DNA of 64,000 bases. Source: Ruegeria arenilitoris (GTDB lineage: Bacteria > Pseudomonadota > Alphaproteobacteria > Rhodobacterales > Rhodobacteraceae). The notes under the pieces were generated by a model. That model saw only the letters and a list, made by a program, of their open reading frames with translations. It was not told the origin of the DNA and did no database searches. Of this stretch, positions 58,153 to 64,000 are shown one piece after another. Position numbers and translations under genes: made by a program. The DNA lies in assembly GCF_013030265.1 (NCBI RefSeq), contig NZ_WPZQ01000004.1, positions 62,001 to 126,000 of the forward strand, given 5' to 3'. Position 1 is the stretch's first letter, and each line of letters opens with the position of its first letter.

Positions 58153-60141
58153 ATGGCCGCCAAGGACACGACTGAGGATCGCAAATCCGAAGAGCAGGAA
58201 CAGGAAATCTCGCTGGACATGAGCCAGGCCCAGGTCAAAAAGATGATCGCCGAGGCCCGCGAGAAAGGTTACATCACCTACGACCAGCTCAATCAGGTTC
58301 TGCCGCCTGATCAGGTCAGCTCGGAACAGATCGAAGACGTTATGTCGATGCTGTCCGAGATGGGCATCAACATCATCGAAGATGAAGAGGCCGAGGAGGA
58401 AGAGAATAAAGGCTCGACCGAACTCGTCACAACCGAAAGCAACCGTGAGGTTGCACTTGCTGGTGCCGCCACCGAAAAGTTGGATCGCACCGATGACCCT
58501 GTGCGCATGTATCTGCGCGAAATGGGCTCGGTCGAACTGCTGAGCCGCGAAGGCGAGATTGCCATCGCCAAGCGGATCGAGGCCGGTCGGAACACCATGA
58601 TCGCCGGACTGTGCGAAAGCCCGCTGACCTTCCAGGCGATCACCATCTGGCACGACGAATTGCTGTCCGAAGATATTCTTCTGCGTGATGTCATCGATCT
58701 GGAGGCCACATTTGGCAACCAGATGGACGAAGACGGCGATGTTGAAGAACCTGTCGTGGATACCTCGGCAGTGCAGGCGGCAAAGCCAGCCAAGGATACG
58801 GGTCCTGAGTTGGATGCCGATGGCAACCCGCTGAACAACGATGACGACGACGATGATGACGAACAGGCCAACATGTCTTTGGCCGCGATGGAAGCCGCAC
58901 TGAAAGATCAGGTTCTGACCACTCTGGAACGGATCTCGACCGACTTCTCAATGTTGTCTGAAATGCAGGACAGCCGGATTTCGGCCACACTGAATGAAGA
59001 CAATTCGTTCAGCGAGAAAGACGAAGCGACTTACCAGAAGCTGCGAGCCGAGATCGTAGAACTGGTGAACGGCCTGCATCTCCACAACAACCGTATCGAA
59101 GCGCTGATTGACCAGCTTTATGGCATCAACCGCCGGATCATGTCGCTGGACAGCTCGATGGTGAAACTGGCCGACCAGGCCCGCATCAACCGTCGTGAAT
59201 TCATCGACGCCTATCGCGGGCGCGAACTGGACCCGAACTGGTTGGCCGACATGGCTGAAAAGCCGGGCCGGGGCTGGCAGATGTTCATCGAACGCTCGAC
59301 CGCCAAAGTTGAAGAGCTGCGCAACGACATGGCTCAGGTCGGTCAGTATGTCGGTCTGGATATCCCTGAATTCCGCCGCATCGTGCAGCAAGTTCAGAAG
59401 GGTGAGAAAGAGGCGCGTCAGGCCAAGAAAGAAATGGTCGAGGCCAACCTGCGCCTGGTGATTTCGATCGCCAAAAAGTATACGAACCGTGGCCTGCAAT
59501 TCCTTGATCTTATTCAGGAAGGTAACATCGGCCTGATGAAGGCGGTGGACAAGTTCGAATACCGCCGTGGTTACAAGTTCTCAACCTATGCGACCTGGTG
59601 GATTCGTCAGGCAATCACGCGCTCGATCGCGGATCAGGCCCGTACAATCCGTATTCCGGTTCACATGATCGAAACGATCAACAAGTTGGTCCGGACCGGA
59701 CGTCAGATGCTGCACGAGATTGGCCGCGAACCGACGCCGGAAGAATTGGCCGAAAAGCTGCAGATGCCGCTGGAGAAGGTTCGCAAGGTGATGAAGATCG
59801 CCAAGGAGCCAATCTCGCTCGAAACGCCAATTGGCGACGAAGAAGACAGCCAGCTGGGCGATTTCATCGAGGACAAGAATGCTGTGCTGCCGCTGGACAG
59901 CGCCATTCAGGAAAACCTCAAGGAAACGACGACACGGGTTCTGGCCTCGCTCACCCCGCGTGAAGAGCGGGTTCTGCGGATGCGCTTTGGCATCGGCATG
60001 AACACCGACCATACGCTGGAAGAAGTTGGTCAACAGTTCAGCGTGACCCGCGAACGTATCCGTCAGATCGAGGCGAAGGCGCTCCGCAAGCTGAAGCACC
60101 CCAGCCGGTCGCGTAAACTACGATCTTTCCTGGATCAGTAA
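58153..60141 (+). CDS. rpoD: RNA polymerase primary sigma factor
   Basis: A 662-residue sigma-70. Region 1.1 is at the N-terminus, followed by an acidic, poorly conserved segment (a run of seven aspartates near residue 233). Region 1.2 begins [16 protein letters not shown]. Regions 2.1-2.4 run through [20 protein letters not shown] and [12 protein letters not shown], 3 through [12 protein letters not shown] and 4.2 ends with [18 protein letters not shown]. It directs the core enzyme to housekeeping promoters. AGGAGC lies just upstream of the ATG, and a strong terminator follows. Confidence 0.97.
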   Translation: MAAKDTTEDRKSEEQEQEISLDMSQAQVKKMIAEAREKGYITYDQLNQVLPPDQVSSEQIEDVMSMLSEMGINIIEDEEAEEEENKGSTELVTTESNREVALAGAATEKLDRTDDPVRMYLREMGSVELLSREGEIAIAKRIEAGRNTMIAGLCESPLTFQAITIWHDELLSEDILLRDVIDLEATFGNQMDEDGDVEEPVVDTSAVQAAKPAKDTGPELDADGNPLNNDDDDDDDEQANMSLAAMEAALKDQVLTTLERISTDFSMLSEMQDSRISATLNEDNSFSEKDEATYQKLRAEIVELVNGLHLHNNRIEALIDQLYGINRRIMSLDSSMVKLADQARINRREFIDAYRGRELDPNWLADMAEKPGRGWQMFIERSTAKVEELRNDMAQVGQYVGLDIPEFRRIVQQVQKGEKEARQAKKEMVEANLRLVISIAKKYTNRGLQFLDLIQEGNIGLMKAVDKFEYRRGYKFSTYATWWIRQAITRSIADQARTIRIPVHMIETINKLVRTGRQMLHEIGREPTPEELAEKLQMPLEKVRKVMKIAKEPISLETPIGDEEDSQLGDFIEDKNAVLPLDSAIQENLKETTTRVLASLTPREERVLRMRFGIGMNTDHTLEEVGQQFSVTRERIRQIEAKALRKLKHPSRSRKLRSFLDQ

Positions 60142-60145
60142 AAAC

Positions 60146-60174
60146 AAAGGCGCCTCATTTGAGGCGCCTTTTTT
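60146..60174 (+). terminator. Rho-independent terminator after rpoD
   Basis: AAAGGCGCCTC (60146-60156) and GAGGCGCCTTT (60161-60171) form an 11-bp stem with a 4-base loop and a run of T through 60174. It starts 5 bases after the rpoD stop. Confidence 0.95.
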
Positions 60175-60315
60175 GTTGGCCAAACACCAACATGTGGCCA
60201 TCTGTGACATCACTTTGGCGAGATTTCACAAGGCATTGAGTTGTCCCGGTTTTATGTCTCTCATGTCCACTCATGGGGCTGGCCGGGGCGAGGCATTCTA
60301 GCTGATGACCCCCGG

Positions 60316-61344
60316 TTACCGTTTCGACACGTTGATGGGGTGGCTCACCCGTTTTTTGAATGTGCTCGGTGCTTGTCCAGTCCACCGTTTAAAGGCATTC
60401 GAAAACGCTGCCTGATCAGCGTATCCAAGCGAGTATGAGATCTCGGACAGGGTCATTCCGTTTTTGATAAAGGTTTGAGCCAGATCGCATCGCAGGTCTT
60501 CTACGACCTCGCGATAGCCGGTCCCCTCGGATTGCAGGCGGCGTGTCAGTGTTCTCGGGCTCATTCCCAAGCGGGCGGCTGCTTCTTCGGCGGGAATGAC
60601 ATGACCCGGCATTGAGCGGGTGATCAGACCCTCGACTTGTGCACGTACCATGTTCTTGGTCGATTGGCTTTCGGCAAGCAGGCGTTCCCCGTAGTCCAAC
60701 AGATGCGCGCGCAAGCTGGGGTCATATGTGGGAATACCAATGTCGAGGGCAGAGAGCGGTAAAACAATTTCCATTTTCTCCGCACCAAACACCACCGGGA
60801 AGCCGTCGATCTTTTGGTAAATCGCTTCGTGATGTCCGATCTCGTGCTGAAAGCGAATCTCAATCGGGTAGATTTTAGATTGTGTGAGCGTGCGCATGCG
60901 CGCCAGCGCAGCAAACATCAGAAATTCAGTTCTCCGATGATACCGGGCAAAGCTCGGGTCTTTCCAGTCAGCCTCCAGCGATGCGAAGTTCCCTGAAATA
61001 CGCAGGCTGAAAACAATGGCCGGATCAATGAACTTGTGAAACCGGCCTGCATTCTCCATGGCCTGGCGAAGATCGCGTGAGTATTTGCTGATATAGGCCG
61101 TCAGGCTGGAGGAGGAAGAAACCAACAAACCAGACCTGGCGCCAAATGTAATGTCATCCAATGCATCGCATGCGTATCGGACAAACAATGCTTCGCCATG
61201 GGCGCTGTAGACAGTTGCGGGTGGGGCAATGTCTTCCTCTTTCAGGCCACTGTTTTTCATGACCTGACTAACGAGCGGCTGATCCTGCGTCTGCTCATTC
61301 AGCGCCTTGATCAGCATATGGATTCTGGAAACATCGACATCCAT
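60316..61344 (-). CDS. AraC-family transcriptional regulator
   Basis: A 342-residue regulator. The N-terminal two-thirds match the OruR/ArgR-like arabinose-binding-type domain with SYSLGYADQAAFSNAF-type helix-turn-helix only at the C-terminus. The two DNA-binding helices are AARLGMSPRTLTRRLQSEG and SEISYSLGYADQAAFSNAFKR. Such proteins control catabolism of amino acids or aromatic compounds. It stands alone, convergent with rpoD, and the divergent gene is a DCC protein 300 bases away, so its target is unknown. Confidence 0.88.
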   Translation of the reverse strand: MDVDVSRIHMLIKALNEQTQDQPLVSQVMKNSGLKEEDIAPPATVYSAHGEALFVRYACDALDDITFGARSGLLVSSSSSLTAYISKYSRDLRQAMENAGRFHKFIDPAIVFSLRISGNFASLEADWKDPSFARYHRRTEFLMFAALARMRTLTQSKIYPIEIRFQHEIGHHEAIYQKIDGFPVVFGAEKMEIVLPLSALDIGIPTYDPSLRAHLLDYGERLLAESQSTKNMVRAQVEGLITRSMPGHVIPAEEAAARLGMSPRTLTRRLQSEGTGYREVVEDLRCDLAQTFIKNGMTLSEISYSLGYADQAAFSNAFKRWTGQAPSTFKKRVSHPINVSKR

Positions 61345-61644
61345 CGTGAAGTCTGAACCCCGTTTAACCAGATATCATATTAGCAAGTTTGAGAATTTTG
61401 GACACATGGCTTTGTTGGAGGTAGTTTTTTCTACTTCTGAACCGCAGAGCGTCAGCCCCGTTAGTCATATGTCTGCGCCATTTTGACCGATACTCACAAA
61501 TCATTGTCAGTTTCGAGAAAGAGAATCCACGGGCAGGTTCCTAAATGAAAGGATGTGTCGGGTCGGTGCCTTTTGGGGATTAGGCTGAGCTCCGGACATC
61601 ACCGGTCCGAAGCTCCCCGACACGTCTCCACTCTGAAAAAAACA
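61345..61644. other. Intergenic stretch between AraC-type and DCC genes, no supported gene
   Basis: About 300 bases ahead of both divergent genes. It contains AT-rich segments near 61380-61440 and no repeat or hairpin of note. An in-frame upstream extension of the DCC gene to 61555 lacks a ribosome site and family similarity, so it was not counted as coding. Confidence 0.35.
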
Positions 61645-62169
61645 ATGCCTTGGCAGCCCTACATGTCGCATTGCCGGGTGCAGACCGGCGTGGCAGTTTT
61701 GACTGAGTGTGTAGTGCAGCAGAGATCAGGATTGCCGGAAAGTTCATCTGACATAACGGGTTATGAAGACGACCTCATCGTATTCGATGGCGAATGCGTT
61801 TTGTGCTCGCGCTTTTTCCGCTTCATGCTGAATCATGACCGGAACCGACGGTTTAGCTTTGCCACGGCGCAATCCCCGGTGGGACAGAAACTCTATTCAG
61901 AGCTGGGCTTGCCAATGGATGATTTCGAAACCAACCTCGTGATCGTGAGGGGCGTTGTTTATCAAAAGCTGGATGCATTTGCCGCTGCCATGAGGGTTCT
62001 GCCGGGCCCTTGGCCGGTGCTTTCTATTTGTCGCTTCTTGCCGTCAATTCTCAAAGATCCATTGTACAACTTAATTGCCCGAAATCGTTATGAGTTCTTC
62101 GGTCGATACGACACCTGTATGGTGCCCGATGAGGCGATCAGGTCCCGATTTTTGCCGCAAGGGTTCTGA
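61645..62169 (+). CDS. Thiol-disulfide oxidoreductase, DCC family (DUF393)
   Basis: A protein of about 174 residues from the proposed start. The core is LIVFDGECVLCSRFFRFML with a CxxC pair (CVLC), followed by RRFSFATAQSPVGQKL and YNLIARNRYEFFGRYDTCMVP. DCC proteins are thioredoxin-like and are presumed to be thiol-disulfide oxidoreductases; a substrate has not been assigned. The true N-terminus is uncertain: the conserved region begins about 50 residues after the ATG at 61645, so a later TTG or GTG (near 61700-61730) is possible. The DUF4166 gene follows 3 bases after the stop. Confidence 0.78.
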   Translation: MPWQPYMSHCRVQTGVAVLTECVVQQRSGLPESSSDITGYEDDLIVFDGECVLCSRFFRFMLNHDRNRRFSFATAQSPVGQKLYSELGLPMDDFETNLVIVRGVVYQKLDAFAAAMRVLPGPWPVLSICRFLPSILKDPLYNLIARNRYEFFGRYDTCMVPDEAIRSRFLPQGF

Positions 62170-62172
62170 AGA

Positions 62173-62718
62173 ATGCATGATCCGTTTCTAGTGTCTCTTG
62201 CATCAGGCGAACCTGTTCCACCTGCTGTCAGACATTTGCATAGTGGGTCGGGCGCTTATGTTGGGCGTTGCCGGATTGAACGTGGTGAGAGGGGGGTGAT
62301 CTCACTATTGCTCAGACTTGGCGGTTTCCCGGCAGCATCAGAGGACGCGCCAGTCTCACTCGAGGTTGTAAGTCAGGAGAAGAACTGGATCTGGGAGCGG
62401 AAGTTCGGCACGCATTTAACCCGATCTCAGCTGACCTATGACCCAAGTCTTGACTGTGTGCGTGAGCGCATCGGGGCTTTGTCTATCTGGTTGAAGCCCG
62501 TCATGCTTGGTGAGAAATTAAGTATAGAAATTCTTCGTCTTCACGTTCTTGGGGTGCCGTGTCCGCGATTTCTTCTGCCGCGCTCCAATACTGTTGAATG
62601 GCAAGATGATGAGGGACGATTTCGGTTTGATGTTTCAGCCGATGTGCCCGGATTGGGCATGCTGATAAGATATCAGGGATGGTTGTCTCCGGTTCACGCG
62701 GAACTGGTCGACGTTTGA
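62173..62718 (+). CDS. DUF4166 domain protein
   Basis: A 181-residue protein matching the DUF4166 pattern: PVPPAVRHLHSGSGAYVGRC near the start, NWIWERKFGTHL in the middle and FDVSADVPGLGMLIRYQGWL near the end. Function unknown; related domains occur fused to or beside membrane-associated oxidoreductase proteins. It follows the DCC gene by 3 bases, so they are surely expressed together, which hints at a shared redox or envelope role. Confidence 0.8.
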   Translation: MHDPFLVSLASGEPVPPAVRHLHSGSGAYVGRCRIERGERGVISLLLRLGGFPAASEDAPVSLEVVSQEKNWIWERKFGTHLTRSQLTYDPSLDCVRERIGALSIWLKPVMLGEKLSIEILRLHVLGVPCPRFLLPRSNTVEWQDDEGRFRFDVSADVPGLGMLIRYQGWLSPVHAELVDV

Positions 62719-62794
62719 AATGATTGTGAACTTCACTGTCCTGATAATTGCGACATACTAGTCTTTGTTTCAGGTCAACATAGGAAAGATGTTA

Positions 62795-63202
62795 ATGATG
62801 AAACAGATTGTTAGAGTTTCAGTTCTCACAGCGGTGGCGCTGAGCGCAGCTATCGAGGTAAGTGCAGCCCCGAACGGTTATCGGACAGAAGCGATCAACA
62901 GCACCGATTTTGAAGTTATTCCAAGAACTCGAAGAGATGTGGATGGCTATTGGTGTGCTGCCGCTGATTTTGCACGGCGAACTCTGGGTGCTGGATGGCA
63001 GCAGAGAATATACGTACTGAGAGGTTACGGTCCCAGTGTTACCACCGGCCGCCGCACGGCTGTACAGTTTACGCTTAAGGCCCCAACTGGTGGCGCGCCG
63101 CAACAGGGCAGTTTCGTCTCTGCCGGTTTTCAACCCGGTGACAGCATGTCGGTACAAGGGGCAAACGGGCGTTGCAATCTCCGGCCCTTCATAGACAGAT
63201 AA
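62795..63202 (+). CDS. Small exported protein of unknown function
   Basis: A 135-residue protein with a signal peptide MMKQIVRVSVLTAVALSAAIEVSA. The mature part has YWCAAADFARRTLGAGWQQR and a terminal CNLRPF, two cysteines that could form one disulfide. It resembles short exported Rhodobacterales proteins without assigned role. AGGA at 62782-62785 supports the ATG at 62795 (spacing 9); ATGs at 62765, 62789 and 62798 are in frame. Confidence 0.65.
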   Translation: MMKQIVRVSVLTAVALSAAIEVSAAPNGYRTEAINSTDFEVIPRTRRDVDGYWCAAADFARRTLGAGWQQRIYVLRGYGPSVTTGRRTAVQFTLKAPTGGAPQQGSFVSAGFQPGDSMSVQGANGRCNLRPFIDR

Positions 63203-63222
63203 ATCATCGGTAAAAGGCTGAA

Positions 63223-63636
63223 ATGCAGACCGAGTTCATTGTTCAAACGCGCGGTTCAAGACTCTATGAGTTTACTGCGGAAATTCGTGCTTGGCTGAAC
63301 TCGGTCGGTGGGGACGGGCTGTTGACGCTGTTCGTCCGCCATACTTCGTGTTCATTGCTGATACAGGAAAACGCTGACCCTGAGGTTCAGACGGACTTGC
63401 AGACATTTTTTGAGCGTCTGGTCCCGCCTTCGGATCATCCTTCAATGTCTTATCTGCGGCACACCTATGAAGGTCCTGATGATATGCCCGCCCATATCAA
63501 AGCGGCAATGATGCCGGTTTCGTTGTCGATTCCTGTTGTCAAAGGGCAGCCGGTATTGGGCACATGGCAAGGCATCTATCTGTTTGAACACCGCAGCGCA
63601 CCTCATGCGCGTAAGGTGGCTGCGCACTTCGCCTGA
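63223..63636 (+). CDS. YjbQ/UPF0047 family protein
   Basis: A 137-residue protein of the YjbQ family, which has thiamine-phosphate-synthase-like activity in vitro. The core motif RHTSCSLLIQENADPEVQTDL contains conserved His, Ser, Glu and Asn residues (core HTSCSL, ENADP), and LGTWQGIYLFEHR is the C-terminal signature. Physiological role not established. It is on the + strand, 122 bases before nrdR. Confidence 0.9.
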   Translation: MQTEFIVQTRGSRLYEFTAEIRAWLNSVGGDGLLTLFVRHTSCSLLIQENADPEVQTDLQTFFERLVPPSDHPSMSYLRHTYEGPDDMPAHIKAAMMPVSLSIPVVKGQPVLGTWQGIYLFEHRSAPHARKVAAHFA

Positions 63637-63695
63637 CCCCTTTATCTTGCGTTGAAAAATTCCGACTACCCAAATCCTAGCGGGTCGCCTATAGT

Positions 63696-63704
63696 TGTGG
63701 ATAA
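63696..63704 (-). promoter_or_regulatory. Perfect DnaA box upstream of nrdR
   Basis: TGTGGATAA at 63696-63704 is the exact complement of the consensus DnaA box TTATCCACA. It lies 53 bases ahead of the nrdR start. A single box may be chance; DnaA control of ribonucleotide reductase genes is known in other bacteria. Confidence 0.4.
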
Positions 63705-63757
63705 GTCAGCCGTAGTGCTTACAAAAAGAGGCGGAACAAGGGACGAGGAGACGGCGG

Positions 63758-64000
63758 ATGCGCTGCCCGTTTTGCGGAAATATCGATACTCAGGTCAAGG
63801 ATTCACGCCCGGCAGAGGATCACGTCGCGATCCGCAGGCGCCGGTTCTGCCCCGCTTGCGGAGGCCGCTTCACGACCTATGAACGTGTTCAACTGCGCGA
63901 TCTGGTTGTGATAAAAACAAACGGTAAGCGCGAAGATTTTGATCGCGACAAGCTGGAACGATCAATCCGAATTTCCATGCAGAAACGCCCGGTTGAGCCG
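63758..64000 (+). CDS. nrdR: Transcriptional repressor NrdR, 5' part
   Basis: The first 81 codons of NrdR, cut by the window end. The N-terminal zinc ribbon is complete: MRCPFCG and [12 protein letters not shown], with four cysteines. It is followed by the basic segment [16 protein letters not shown] and the start of the ATP-cone domain ([13 protein letters not shown]). NrdR senses ATP/dATP and represses ribonucleotide reductase genes. GAGGAG about 5 bases ahead of the ATG supports the start. In related genomes nrdR is usually followed by ribD and other riboflavin genes. Confidence 0.95.
   Translation, partial: MRCPFCGNIDTQVKDSRPAEDHVAIRRRRFCPACGGRFTTYERVQLRDLVVIKTNGKREDFDRDKLERSIRISMQKRPVEP

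Noticed and set aside
58311..58874. A serine-rich - strand frame opposite rpoD
   Set aside because: It is the antisense of acidic and glutamate-rich rpoD codons, with no start signal or family match.

Overview
The window looks like a stretch of chromosome from a marine Roseobacter-clade alphaproteobacterium (Rhodobacteraceae, Ruegeria/Phaeobacter-like). The evidence is the GC-rich coding style and the gene content: a DUF3572 remnant, soxBDAG sarcosine oxidase, a GlpV-type glycerol ABC transporter, an MttB-superfamily methyltransferase, an H-NOX/GGDEF pair, dnaG next to rpoD, and a hom-glpX-recJ run. The genus is an inference. No insertion sequence, integrase, phage gene or CRISPR array was seen. 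The first and last genes (DUF3572 and nrdR) are cut by the window edges.

Layout. 1-4.4 kb, + strand: end of a DUF3572 gene, a HAD phosphatase, an MttB-like methyltransferase, then an overlapping H-NOX-like gene and a GGDEF diguanylate cyclase. 4.5-11.9 kb, - strand: a CbiX/SirB chelatase-like gene, an AEC permease, and a tightly packed run read as SPOR lipoprotein > D-Ala-D-Ala carboxypeptidase > tmk > holB > tatD > metallo-hydrolase. 12.1-18 kb: tRNA-Ser(UGA), a membrane ExeA-like AAA protein with a Sel1-like repeat, and, convergent to it, an exported 826-residue coiled-coil protein plus an orphan TAXI-type binding protein. 18.4-21.3 kb: a MATE exporter and a BlaI/M56 regulator-protease pair. 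21.4-27.4 kb, - strand: a glycerol-type ABC transporter operon with a stem-loop after the binding-protein gene.

27.7-35.1 kb, + strand: seven translationally coupled genes for a V/A-type ATPase in the order B-D-I-K-E-DUF2764-A. This is unusual for an alphaproteobacterium, and no F or G subunit gene is present. 35.2-38.5 kb: a DeoR/GlpR regulator, an inositol-monophosphatase-family protein and a Na/Pi cotransporter with a PhoU-like tail. 38.5-43.4 kb, - strand: two identical tRNA-Glu genes, recJ, glpX, hom and a small lipoprotein. 43.5-45.7 kb: a TetR regulator behind a perfect 22-bp palindrome, a pirin and a small membrane protein. 45.7-48.6 kb, - strand: two TadE-like proteins and a TadG-like protein.

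48.9-55.7 kb, + strand: glutamate dehydrogenase and soxBDAG. Sarcosine oxidase converts the last N-methyl intermediate of glycine betaine/choline breakdown to glycine, passing the methyl group to tetrahydrofolate. 55.7-60.2 kb: a small exported protein, dnaG and rpoD. 60.3-64 kb: an AraC-type regulator, a DCC oxidoreductase, DUF4166, a small exported protein, YjbQ and the start of nrdR.

The parts most worth a second look are the permuted V-ATPase operon, the H-NOX-like protein that seems to lack both heme-binding signatures, the AAA/TAXI/coiled-coil neighbourhood, and several clean palindromic operator candidates.
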